From: Sneathiella sp. P13V-1
GTDB taxonomy: Bacteria > Pseudomonadota > Alphaproteobacteria > Sneathiellales > Sneathiellaceae
NCBI RefSeq assembly: GCF_015143595.1
Contig: NZ_WYEU01000002.1
Span: 1,116,001-1,180,000 of the forward strand
Direction: 5' to 3'
Length of the DNA: 64,000 nucleotides
How positions within the stretch are numbered: position 1 is the stretch's first letter; the number at the start of each line of letters is the position of its first letter. Position numbers and translations under genes: made by a program. Under the pieces are notes generated by a model. That model was given only the letters and a program-made list of their open reading frames with translations, had not been told where the DNA came from and did no database searches. This document shows, one piece after another, positions 17,058-24,910 of this stretch.

Positions 17058-18050
17058 GTGATTGATCCGTTTGGCAGAGAGGTTTCATATCTTCGGGTAT
17101 CCGTAACAGACCGTTGCGATTTCCGTTGCACCTACTGCATGGCGGAAAATATGACCTTCCTGCCAAAAAAAGATGTCCTTTCACTTGAAGAATTAGAAGC
17201 CATTACCGCTTCCTTCATCCGCAAAGGGGTCAAAAAGGTACGCCTGACCGGTGGAGAACCTCTGGTTCGAAAAGGAATTATGGAGCTCATCAATAATTTG
17301 GGTCGCTATATCGATAGTGGCGAGTTGCATGAACTCACCCTTACAACAAACGGCAGCCAACTTTCCAAATATGCGAAAGATCTCTATGCTGCCGGTGTAC
17401 GCCGAATTAACGTCTCTGTAGACACGCTTGATCCTCATTTATTCACGATGGTAACGCGATGGGGAGACCTGAGTAAGGTTCTAGAGGGACTGGATGCCGC
17501 TCAAGAGGCAGGATTAAAAATTAAAATTAATACGGTTGCCGTCAAAGGGGTGAATGATCACCAACTTGACGAAATGGTTGAGTGGGCTGGCGGCAGAGGT
17601 ATGGATCTGACATTTATCGAAACAATGCCAATGGGTGCAATAGATGAGCTGAGATCAGAGAAATTCCTATCGCTTGAGGAAGTAAAAAAATCACTTTCTC
17701 AAAACTGGACTTTCCAAGACACTGACTACAAAACAGGTGGTCCAGCCGATTACGTCATTGTTCAGGAAACCGGTCAGCGTTTAGGATTTATCACCCCCCT
17801 CTCCCATAATTTCTGCGAAAGCTGTAACAGAGTGCGCCTGACCTGTACCGGAATGCTGTATATGTGCCTCGGGCAAAATGACAATGCAGACCTTAAACAG
17901 GTTATTCGTAGTACAAATGGATACGAGAAACTGGATGCGGCGATTGACGAAGCCATTGGCCGCAAACCTAAAGGCCATGACTTCATGATCGACAGGAAAA
18001 ATGATCAAAAGCCAGCTGTGGCCCGTCACATGAGTGTCACTGGGGGTTAA
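17058..18050 (+). CDS. moaA: GTP 3',8-cyclase (molybdenum cofactor biosynthesis)
   Basis: Radical-SAM enzyme converting GTP to 3',8-cyclo-GTP, the first step of molybdopterin synthesis. The SAM-binding 4Fe-4S cluster is held by Cys20, Cys24 and Cys27 (CDFRCTYC); the second, substrate-binding cluster by Cys253, Cys256 and Cys270 ([10 protein letters not shown]...MC). The C-terminal GlyGly tail needed for activity is present (MSVTGG). The start is GTG. Length of 330 residues is normal. moaC is not nearby; nadK follows 54 bases downstream on the same strand. Confidence 0.96.
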   Translation: MIDPFGREVSYLRVSVTDRCDFRCTYCMAENMTFLPKKDVLSLEELEAITASFIRKGVKKVRLTGGEPLVRKGIMELINNLGRYIDSGELHELTLTTNGSQLSKYAKDLYAAGVRRINVSVDTLDPHLFTMVTRWGDLSKVLEGLDAAQEAGLKIKINTVAVKGVNDHQLDEMVEWAGGRGMDLTFIETMPMGAIDELRSEKFLSLEEVKKSLSQNWTFQDTDYKTGGPADYVIVQETGQRLGFITPLSHNFCESCNRVRLTCTGMLYMCLGQNDNADLKQVIRSTNGYEKLDAAIDEAIGRKPKGHDFMIDRKNDQKPAVARHMSVTGG

Positions 18051-18104
18051 ACACCTAAATCAGGTTCGATACGCAACCCGCCCAGATGGCAGGGAATAAT
18101 AAAG

Positions 18105-18872
18105 ATGCAAAAACACCGTATTCATTTTACAGCCAGTGACACTGATGATGCCCAATCGGCCTGTAGACGCCTGATCCATCAGTATGGCCAACATCGCTCT
18201 AATGAAGCGTCTGTTATCGTCGCCTTGGGTGGTGACGGCTTCATGCTGGAAAGTATGCACCGCTTCATGGAAAGCAAATTGCCTATTTATGGTATGAACA
18301 AAGGCACAGTTGGCTTCCTGTTGAACAACTATGCTGAAGAAGACTTGTTCGACAAAATTGAAACAGCAAAAATTACGCGCCTTCACCCTTTGAGAATGAT
18401 TGCAGAAGACACCCGAGGCGAAATCACTGAAGCTTTGGCTATCAACGAAGTGTCCCTACTAAGAGAAAGCCGTCAAACAGCAAAAATTCAGATCTCAATT
18501 GATGGAAATGTGAAGGTCGACGAATTAACATGTGATGGCGTACTGGTGGCAACACCGGCCGGCAGCACAGCATATAATCTGTCTGCACACGGTCCCATTC
18601 TCCCAGTTAATGCCGGTGTCCTTGCCTTAACCCCCATTAGTGCCTTCAGACCCAGAAGATGGCGTGGGGCAATCTTACCGAGGGAAGCACATATCCAGTT
18701 CGACATTCAGGATAGCCTTAAAAGACCAGTAAGTGCTGTGGCTGACGCTGTAGAGGTTAGAGATGTCAAAACTGTGAAGGTGGAAGAAGCGCCTGAAATA
18801 ACGATAAATCTGCTGTTCGACCCGGAACATAATCTGGAACAACGGATTCTTGATGAACAGTTCATGCTATAA
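18105..18872 (+). CDS. nadK: NAD kinase
   Basis: Phosphorylates NAD to NADP using ATP. The active-site GGDG is at residues 42-45 (VALGGDGFML) and the NEVSLLRES motif follows about 70 residues later. The 255-residue length is at the short end of the family, typical for alphaproteobacteria, and lacks the N-terminal extension of other NadKs. The substrate loop TPAGSTAYNLSAHGPI is intact. It is probably co-transcribed with moaA upstream and with the enoyl-CoA hydratase, whose start lies 13 bases after the stop codon. Confidence 0.95.
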   Translation: MQKHRIHFTASDTDDAQSACRRLIHQYGQHRSNEASVIVALGGDGFMLESMHRFMESKLPIYGMNKGTVGFLLNNYAEEDLFDKIETAKITRLHPLRMIAEDTRGEITEALAINEVSLLRESRQTAKIQISIDGNVKVDELTCDGVLVATPAGSTAYNLSAHGPILPVNAGVLALTPISAFRPRRWRGAILPREAHIQFDIQDSLKRPVSAVADAVEVRDVKTVKVEEAPEITINLLFDPEHNLEQRILDEQFML

Positions 18873-18885
18873 AAAGGAAATAAAC

Positions 18886-19653
18886 ATGAGCCAGTATGTA
18901 GATGTAAAAACAGAAAATGGCATTCAACTCATTACACTGAACCGCCCTGATAAGAAAAATGCGCTTCTACAAGAAATGTATGCAGTAATGGCAGACAGCC
19001 TGATTGCCGCGGATGACGATCCTAATATTCGTGTTACGGTGATAACTGGAACAGCAGATAGTTTCACTAGTGGTAATGATCTGGGAGATTTCTTGAATAA
19101 TCCCGCTCAGAACGATGAAACTCCAGTCGCTCGATTTATCCGTTGCCTGGCTGAAATCAAAAAGCCCCTTATCGCTGCTGTGAATGGCCTTGCCGTTGGC
19201 GTGGGAACGACCATGCTGATGCATTGCGATCTGGTTTACGCCTCAACAAATGCTAAATTTTCGCTTCCATTTGTAAATCTGGCGCTCGTCCCAGAAGCAT
19301 CCTCGAGTTATTTGATGCCAAAAATGCTCGGCCACCAGCGTGCATCGGAATTACTATTACTTGGGGAACCCTTTGACGCTGAGAAAGCGCAACGCTATGG
19401 CGTCATTAATGAAATCACGTCAACTGAAGATCTCCTTCCCAAAGCAATGGAAGCTGCTGCGAAAATCGCCTTGAAGGCCCCCGAAGCTGTGCGCTTGGCA
19501 AAAGCTCTGCTTAAGAACGACCAGGAAGCGGTTTTGAATCAGATGAATGTAGAGAGTGAAGTTTTCCGTGATCGCCTTCATTCTGCAGAAGCCAAGGAAG
19601 CATTTATGGCATTTATGGAACGTCGCGCCCCGGACTTCAGCAAATTCAACTAA
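18886..19653 (+). CDS. Enoyl-CoA hydratase/isomerase family protein
   Basis: Crotonase-fold enzyme of 255 residues. The oxyanion-hole segments are SGNDLGDF and NGLAVGVGTTML. The catalytic region reads ALVPEASSSYLMP, closer to enoyl-CoA isomerases and PaaG-like hydratases than to the short-chain hydratase with two Glu. ATG 18886 has AAGGAA at good distance; an in-frame ATG at 18850 overlaps nadK and is unlikely. Role is most likely in beta-oxidation or aromatic acyl-CoA breakdown, but the substrate cannot be fixed. A strong terminator follows. Confidence 0.85.
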   Translation: MSQYVDVKTENGIQLITLNRPDKKNALLQEMYAVMADSLIAADDDPNIRVTVITGTADSFTSGNDLGDFLNNPAQNDETPVARFIRCLAEIKKPLIAAVNGLAVGVGTTMLMHCDLVYASTNAKFSLPFVNLALVPEASSSYLMPKMLGHQRASELLLLGEPFDAEKAQRYGVINEITSTEDLLPKAMEAAAKIALKAPEAVRLAKALLKNDQEAVLNQMNVESEVFRDRLHSAEAKEAFMAFMERRAPDFSKFN

Positions 19654-19680
19654 CCGACTTATTCAAGTATAGAGACAGGA

Positions 19681-19704
19681 AGGGCCTTAACCGGCCCTTT
19701 TTTA
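19681..19704 (+). terminator. Intrinsic terminator after enoyl-CoA hydratase gene
   Basis: AGGGCC pairs with GGCCCT across the loop TTAACC, followed by six T. It separates the moaA-nadK-hydratase unit from the ParA operon. Confidence 0.9.
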
Positions 19705-19878
19705 TTGCCTTTATTGAAAATTTTATATTTTATTTATTAAAAAAATACTCAAGTAATTGTACATTTTTACTTTATAAATATTTACTTTCTAAATCTAAAT
19801 TAATTTTTTTATTTAATACTCATCGGATAGTTCTAAAAACAACTGCTGTATCAGCGGTGAACATATTGGAGAAATTCG
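19705..19878 (+). promoter_or_regulatory. AT-rich leader and inverted repeat upstream of ParA operon
   Basis: About 120 bases (19705-19825) are made almost only of A and T, in sharp contrast to the surrounding coding DNA. Close to the start codon, ACTGCTG-TAT-CAGCGGT (19842-19858) is an imperfect inverted repeat with 6 of 7 arm positions paired. This could be an operator for the downstream ribbon-helix-helix protein or a centromere-like site. GGAG at about 19868 is the parA ribosome-binding site. Confidence 0.4.
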
Positions 19879-20577
19879 ATGAAAGTCATTGCAGTTGCGT
19901 CACAAAAAGGTGGATCGGGTAAAACGACACTTGCAGGACATCTTGCCGTTCAAGCTGAAGCCGCTGGCGCAGGTCCGGTAGCCCTCGTTGATACAGATCC
20001 TCAAGGTAGTTTGTCAGAGTGGTGGAACGAAAGGGAATCAGAAACACCTCTATTCGCCAGAACCACAATTGATAAGCTGCAAGGTGATATCGCCCGTATG
20101 GCACAAATGGGCATCAAATTGCTGATCATTGACACACCACCAGCAATTACAGACACAATTGCAAATGTCATTCGACTATCAGATCTACTGATTATTCCAA
20201 CCAGACCCAGCCCACACGATTTGCGCGCTGTTGGGGCAACTGTAGAGCTTGCTGAAGGATTGGATACCCCTCTTGTATTTGTTGTCAATGGTGCAACGCC
20301 ACGTGCTCGCATCACCGGAGAAGCCGCAATTGCCCTGTCCCAACATGGCACCCTTGCCCCTTCCATTCTGCATCAAAGAGTGGACTTCGCCGCCAGTATG
20401 ATTGATGGCCGCACTGTTATGGAACTTAATGCGAGTTCTCGTTCTAGCGAAGAAGTTGTCAAACTGTGGGATTACATCAGAACACGAATTGATCGTCCAA
20501 ATCGCGGTTGGCACGATCAGAGATCACCTAGCATGAAACCTCAAACTGCTTATGGCCACAGCATGGCACAAGCTTAA
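19879..20577 (+). CDS. ParA/MinD-type ATPase (orphan)
   Basis: Deviant-Walker ATPase of the ParA/McdA group, which forms ATP-dependent dimers that bind DNA and position cargo. The KGGSGKTT motif with the signature lysine lies near residues 10-17; VALVDTDPQGS is switch I and LLIIDTPPA the Walker B region. The protein lacks the N-terminal HTH domain of type Ia ParA and is 232 residues, a type Ib or McdA-like size. No parB or parS-binding gene is adjacent. The next two genes on the strand (RHH-like and PAS-like) are the likely partners. The C-terminal 25 residues are a polar extension. Confidence 0.9.
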   Translation: MKVIAVASQKGGSGKTTLAGHLAVQAEAAGAGPVALVDTDPQGSLSEWWNERESETPLFARTTIDKLQGDIARMAQMGIKLLIIDTPPAITDTIANVIRLSDLLIIPTRPSPHDLRAVGATVELAEGLDTPLVFVVNGATPRARITGEAAIALSQHGTLAPSILHQRVDFAASMIDGRTVMELNASSRSSEEVVKLWDYIRTRIDRPNRGWHDQRSPSMKPQTAYGHSMAQA

Positions 20578-20603
20578 GTTTCAAGTTCAAGAAAGCAGGT
20601 ACC

Positions 20604-21062
20604 ATGAAAGAAGCAGCATTTCTATCTAGCTCACTTATAAGTGCTAAAGGCATGGCCGGTCCGGCAACAAGGGCTCAGCCGCCGCAAGAAATTTTAGCTC
20701 GGAAAAGTCATCTTTCGCCGTCAACTATGGCAAAAGAAGTTCGTCCTTCTTCAAATGTAATAGAAACGCCTTCCAGAAAGCCGGTGGCCCAGGCAGCACC
20801 GATTGGCAAGTCAGCGTCAGAGCAAAATGTAAGAAAACTCCAAGCTGAGAATAAAAAGCTCAAACGAGATCATCTGGGGCGCGTCCGTATGAGTTTGCGC
20901 CTCTCACCCGATGAACATTTGACGCTCAAACTACTGAGCGCCTACGCAAACGAATCCGCACAGCATATTCTGGAAGAGGCACTGAAAGAATATGTCATCA
21001 AACATGGCGATAAAATTCTTCCACAAACATGCCATTGCATACGTGATCGCGTATTCAAATAA
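20604..21062 (+). CDS. Putative ribbon-helix-helix partner of the ParA ATPase
   Basis: A 152-residue protein not recognised as a named family. The first 75 residues are rich in Pro, Ser, Ala and Lys and look disordered. A short charged helix follows (about 78-93, VRKLQAENKKLKRDHLG), possibly a coiled coil. The C-terminal part reads GRVRMSLRLSPDEHLTLKLL and then SAQHILEEALKEYV, a basic strand followed by two helices as in ribbon-helix-helix DNA-binding proteins. Partition CBPs such as ParG share this plan: flexible N-terminus, RHH C-terminus. It starts 26 bases after the ParA gene with its own AGCAGGT. Function as adaptor is inferred. Confidence 0.55.
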   Translation: MKEAAFLSSSLISAKGMAGPATRAQPPQEILARKSHLSPSTMAKEVRPSSNVIETPSRKPVAQAAPIGKSASEQNVRKLQAENKKLKRDHLGRVRMSLRLSPDEHLTLKLLSAYANESAQHILEEALKEYVIKHGDKILPQTCHCIRDRVFK

Positions 21063-21076
21063 CCGAGGGAAAAACC

Positions 21077-21754
21077 ATGCAGGAAACAGTCAGAGGAGAT
21101 GAGTACGAAGTTGCCAGTAATGCTGCATCCCTGGCCCGTATCCAAGTGCGCAAATCCAAAGGAATGGAATTTGGATCAGTGCGCAAAAAAGCAGGAGACA
21201 TTACCGATAGATTGGCAATCCTCGCCAATGAACTGGAACAACAGGTCTCTCAGCCGGATCCTTCTCCAGATTTAAAGGGGTATTATCATGCAGAAGCATC
21301 GACTGTAGCTCCCCTACCACGGCAAATTGGTCCTGTACCAAAGGATATTCTAGAATATTGGATGCAAATCAGGGATGGGCGCAGATACCCGTCTTGGTCT
21401 GCCTTGAACCCAGATATTATTGGCGCCAACTGGCCCAATTGTGTGCTGATCCACATAAACAAGGAAATTGGCCGCCTGCAGGTCAAGTACGAATTTACTA
21501 ACGCAATCAGGAAAGCAGCTACCGAATTGGTGCCCGAAGAAGCCATTCTGGGCCACATCGAATTTACACCCATGGTAATAGACTGGATACTCGCCCAAAG
21601 CCGGAGCGTGGCGGCAAACGGGAAACCCTGTCATGATACAGACTATTTCCCGTCGCTCACCGGTGAAGATCCCCTGAGAGTGATTGCACTGCCGCTTAGT
21701 GATAACAACCGCTCAGTGGATCATGTTCTCTGCTATTTGCAGAAATTAAACTAG
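21077..21754 (+). CDS. PAS-like (PAS_5 type) protein in ParA operon
   Basis: A 225-residue protein whose central region (about 85-200) resembles the alphaproteobacterial PAS_5 family: DILEYWMQIRDGRRYPSW, SALNPDIIGANWPNCVLI and a final strand DHVLCYLQKLN. The usual PAS_5 proteins are cytoplasmic and of unknown ligand. The N-terminal 60 residues are helical and charged. It begins 14 bases after the RHH-like gene with GAGGG as ribosome-binding site, so the three genes form one operon. It ends one base from the convergent Spx/ArsC-like gene. Its role may be sensing or cargo binding for the ParA system. Confidence 0.6.
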   Translation: MQETVRGDEYEVASNAASLARIQVRKSKGMEFGSVRKKAGDITDRLAILANELEQQVSQPDPSPDLKGYYHAEASTVAPLPRQIGPVPKDILEYWMQIRDGRRYPSWSALNPDIIGANWPNCVLIHINKEIGRLQVKYEFTNAIRKAATELVPEEAILGHIEFTPMVIDWILAQSRSVAANGKPCHDTDYFPSLTGEDPLRVIALPLSDNNRSVDHVLCYLQKLN

Positions 21755-22102
21755 TCAGCTTTCCAGCAAAGCCTGCTTCTCAATTTCTGTAAACCCAACC
21801 ATAATAGACGTCCCGTCGTCAAAAACGGGACGTTTCATCAATGTCGGGTTATCGGACAACATCTGAAACGGTGTATCACCTTCCAAAACAGATTTTTCAT
21901 TCTCCGTTAGCTTTCGATAAGTTGTGCCGCGTTTATTAATCAACTTCGCACGCCCAATAACCTTCTCCCATCGTTGGATGTCTTCCGAAGCAACAGGGTC
22001 CTTCCTGAAGTCCTGAAATTCAAAACTAAGGTTGTTTTCTTCTAACCATTTCAGAGATTTGCGAACCGTATCGCAGTTCTTAATTCCATATACCTTTAGC
22101 AT
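21755..22102 (-). CDS. ArsC/Spx/YffB family protein
   Basis: Thioredoxin-fold protein of about 115 residues. The N-terminal VYGIKNCDTVRKSLKWLEE contains the single conserved cysteine, and the C-terminal NPTLMKRPVFDDGTSIMVGF is the family's Arg-Pro segment. It is closer to the YffB branch of ArsC-related proteins than to true arsenate reductase; no ars genes are nearby. ATG 22102 follows GTAGG and matches where homologues start; a longer ORF begins 57 bases upstream. It is convergent with the PAS-like gene. Physiological substrate unknown. Confidence 0.85.
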   Translation of the reverse strand: MLKVYGIKNCDTVRKSLKWLEENNLSFEFQDFRKDPVASEDIQRWEKVIGRAKLINKRGTTYRKLTENEKSVLEGDTPFQMLSDNPTLMKRPVFDDGTSIMVGFTEIEKQALLES

Positions 22103-22207
22103 CAACCTACCCTGTTTTTTTCCTAGTTTATGTTTATTCCCTAAGGATTTGCAACGCAATCAGCTTTCACAAACTTTAAACCCTGGCGTCCACAAACTGG
22201 AGGCGCC

Positions 22208-23440
22208 ATGAAATTTTTACATCTTCTTCTGTCAAAATTTGATCATTCAATTGATGAAGCCAGTATTGAAAAGCTAAACCTATCTACCGCATTTCAAAAT
22301 ATTCGATTGATTGTTATTTCTTCCTCTGAGAACAGCATTCATCTGAACAAAGAGGATCTGTATATACTTATCAAGGCCCAAAAAAAATACGAGGACGGCT
22401 CTCTAACACCAGAAGAAGAAGTTGAGTTCTGGATTGCTTATCGGCAAGTGTCCGCTCAGTTGAAACCCATTACCATCAGCAGCATCAAAGCGAATTTCGA
22501 GTCCGGCGTAGCTCAGAGCAAGTTTTTCATCCCCTTTATTTATGATAAACGTCCATTGTCGCGAAAATGCGCTTCCAACTACAAACTCCTCTCTCTGGTG
22601 ACTTTGGTTCTTTTAATAGGAATTCAAATCTATTGGTATATCGGTTGGACACTGACCAATGACATTAGCGCACAGGCAAATTCCGTCCTCAAGATGCAAC
22701 GTCAGTTGGCACAAATTGAGTCGGAATATGAGGCCTCAAAAGCAGTTAGTGAAAGAGTTGTCCCTGACGCCCGTGTTCAACAAATTGCAGAATTGAGACA
22801 AAGAATCAAAGAGCATAGTGATTGGAAAGACGCTGCCTCAAACCATTTGGAAAACTGGAATGAGGTCTGGTCAAACCTTGATCTTCTTACGTTGCAGCCA
22901 TGGCAAGTCGATCAGTATCTGACATTACCTGAAGAGGTTCAAAGGCGCATCCAGTTTGTAGCTGCGGACAACATCTTGGCAGCTATCACAAGCTATATTC
23001 TGCCTATATTGTATGGATTAATAGGGGCGTGCTTCTATATCTTACGGCAATTACCAAAAGAGATAGAAAACCTGACCTTCTCCATGAATTCCTATATTGA
23101 ATACAGTCTGCGCATGGCCCAAGGCCCGCTGGCCGGAATGATGGTCAGTTTCTTTTTCGCCTCTGAGGATGCGGACCCTGCAACAATAACGAACAGTATA
23201 CAAACGCATTCTGTAGAGACGAATCTCTCTACGCTAAGTCCGTTGGCTCTGGCCTTTTTAGCCGGGTATAGTGTGGAGTTCATCTTTAAACTGATTGACC
23301 GAATGCTTTCGACAGAAGAAATACAATCAGAAAAATCTGCTAGCACAGCCGTAAATAAAAATTACTACAGCATTGAAAACAATACCAAAAAAGAAGGTAT
23401 CAAACCTCGCTCGAATAGCGAGAAAGAGAGTAATACTTAA
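22208..23440 (+). CDS. Unrecognised multi-pass membrane protein
   Basis: A 410-residue protein I do not recognise. Residues 1-120 are soluble, with an acidic helical segment (TPEEEVEFWIAYRQV). Transmembrane helices are visible near 125-148 (LLSLVTLVLLIGIQIYWYIGW), 262-285 (LAAITSYILPILYGLIGACFYIL), a short one near 308-322 (PLAGMMVSFFF) and 345-365 (LALAFLAGYSVEFIFKL). Between the first two lies a long coiled-coil (about 155-205) followed by tryptophan-rich sequence. The C-terminal 40 residues are polar. It stands alone, with GGAGGC just before the start. A mechanical or ion-channel-like role would be speculative. Confidence 0.7.
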   Translation: MKFLHLLLSKFDHSIDEASIEKLNLSTAFQNIRLIVISSSENSIHLNKEDLYILIKAQKKYEDGSLTPEEEVEFWIAYRQVSAQLKPITISSIKANFESGVAQSKFFIPFIYDKRPLSRKCASNYKLLSLVTLVLLIGIQIYWYIGWTLTNDISAQANSVLKMQRQLAQIESEYEASKAVSERVVPDARVQQIAELRQRIKEHSDWKDAASNHLENWNEVWSNLDLLTLQPWQVDQYLTLPEEVQRRIQFVAADNILAAITSYILPILYGLIGACFYILRQLPKEIENLTFSMNSYIEYSLRMAQGPLAGMMVSFFFASEDADPATITNSIQTHSVETNLSTLSPLALAFLAGYSVEFIFKLIDRMLSTEEIQSEKSASTAVNKNYYSIENNTKKEGIKPRSNSEKESNT

Positions 23441-23499
23441 GTAAGCCATTGTATTACATTTTAATAATTTTTTAAGTTTTTGCGTTGATTATGAAAACT

Positions 23500-23579
23500 G
23501 TCCAAGGTTGATCGAAGTCGTTGCTACCTATTTCCAAGCCCCCCCTACTGGAGTAGCAGCGGCTTCGGTTGCTTTTTTT
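23500..23579 (+). ncRNA. Possible small RNA with C-rich loop
   Basis: TGCTAC (about 23522) and GTAGCA (about 23553) can form a 6-bp stem enclosing a loop with seven consecutive C. A terminator stem AGCAGC/GTTGCT with seven T follows at 23555-23579, overlapping the first stem. A C-rich loop could bind Shine-Dalgarno sequences, as in some alphaproteobacterial sRNAs. No promoter was identified, and the terminator could simply end the transcript of the membrane protein 115 bases upstream. Confidence 0.3.
23555..23579 (+). terminator. Intrinsic terminator
   Basis: AGCAGC pairs with GTTGCT (one G-T wobble) across a 7-base loop, followed by seven T. It belongs either to the upstream membrane protein gene or to the possible small RNA. 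Confidence 0.65.
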
Positions 23580-23696
23580 CAGCAGAAAAAACCTTCCAAC
23601 ATTTTCCACTTCTAACTTAACGAAATGGTAATAGTAGCAGTGCAAGTATACCGTCACATTATTGTTTTATGAACGCCACGAGTGGAATAAAAAAAA

Positions 23697-24908
23697 TTGC
23701 ATCGCATTGAAATCAAAAAAGGGGATTTGGTTTTAGCCGATCAGGATAACGCTACATGTGCGTATATTGTGGAAGCTGGAAAAATTGCGATTGATGATCG
23801 CGCATCCAGCACTCCCACCTATTCGGTTGGTCCCGGTGAAATGTTTGGAGAATACGGCATCATTGGAGATGCGGTACATTATTCCACGGCAAAAGCGCTT
23901 GAGGACAGCATTCTCATGGTTGTCACTCAGGAAGAAATCGAAGAGAAGAGCGAGCAAGCCGATCCAATGGTGCACCTCTTCCTGAATTTCTTTATGGATC
24001 GTTGCCACAGTTTAACGGTTCGTAGTTTGGGAAGTGACGATCAAGTCCAACATTTCACATCTCGCCGTAAACACTGGCAAAACAACATTCAAACAATCCA
24101 AGAACAACTTCTTGAGCAGTTCAAGTTGAAAGACGAACTTGAACGCGCTCTCGCAAATGAAGAATTTGTTCTGCACTTTCAGCCGATTATTTCCCTAAGG
24201 GGAGGCTTTACGGCAGGCTTTGAAGCCTTGATCCGCTGGCAACATCCAGATCGCGGGCTTCTTTCGCCTTTTTTCTTCATCGACACAGCTGAAAACACAG
24301 GGATGATAAACGCGATCGGTCAATGGGTTTTCAAAGAATCATGTCGTTTCAGTCGCATTTTTAATGAAAAAGCTGCCAATAGCAGAAGCCCTGAAATCTT
24401 TATCAGTGTGAATATTTCTGCGCGTCAATTCGAAGAAGACGACATGGTAGAAAATTTTAAAGCTAGTCTGGAAGAAACCGGTGCAGATCCGGCAAAAATT
24501 CAGCTGGAAATCACGGAAAGTGTCTTGATGACAGATACTGACCGTGCGCAAAAAATGTTGTACGAGCTGAAATCAATGGGCTTTCAGATTGTACTTGATG
24601 ACTTTGGAACAGGGTACTCTAGCCTCAGCTACCTCCACAAGTTCCCTATCGACAAATTGAAAATCGACAGGTCTTTCACCCATTCCATGCTGGATGATCA
24701 GGACAGCCAGGAAATTGTCCGCGCGATTGCTGGCCTTTCCCATAACATGGATATCGAAGTCGTTGCCGAAGGTATCGAAACCATGGAGCAACTTTCAATG
24801 TATCGGGATCTTGACTGCCACTATGGGCAGGGCTTCTTGATCGCGAAACCGCTGCCAGTGGACGAAGTTTATGGCATTCTCGGTACAAGAATGAAACTGA
24901 ACGGATAA
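23697..24908 (+). CDS. Cyclic-nucleotide-binding-fold / EAL c-di-GMP phosphodiesterase
   Basis: Two-domain cytoplasmic signalling protein. Residues 1-110 form a CRP-like cNMP-binding beta-barrel (KKGDLVLADQDNATCAYIVE, GEMFGEYGII). The phosphate-binding cassette lacks the usual Arg: the position before the TxA reads Ser, so cyclic nucleotide binding may be lost. A helical linker spans 120-155. Residues 155-400 are an EAL domain with all catalytic residues: EAL at 176-178, NISARQF, the ITES Glu, DDFGTG at 301-306, KIDRSF and AEGIET. It should hydrolyse c-di-GMP to pGpG. The start is TTG with GTGGA upstream. Confidence 0.88.
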   Translation: MHRIEIKKGDLVLADQDNATCAYIVEAGKIAIDDRASSTPTYSVGPGEMFGEYGIIGDAVHYSTAKALEDSILMVVTQEEIEEKSEQADPMVHLFLNFFMDRCHSLTVRSLGSDDQVQHFTSRRKHWQNNIQTIQEQLLEQFKLKDELERALANEEFVLHFQPIISLRGGFTAGFEALIRWQHPDRGLLSPFFFIDTAENTGMINAIGQWVFKESCRFSRIFNEKAANSRSPEIFISVNISARQFEEDDMVENFKASLEETGADPAKIQLEITESVLMTDTDRAQKMLYELKSMGFQIVLDDFGTGYSSLSYLHKFPIDKLKIDRSFTHSMLDDQDSQEIVRAIAGLSHNMDIEVVAEGIETMEQLSMYRDLDCHYGQGFLIAKPLPVDEVYGILGTRMKLNG

Positions 24909-24910
24909 GA

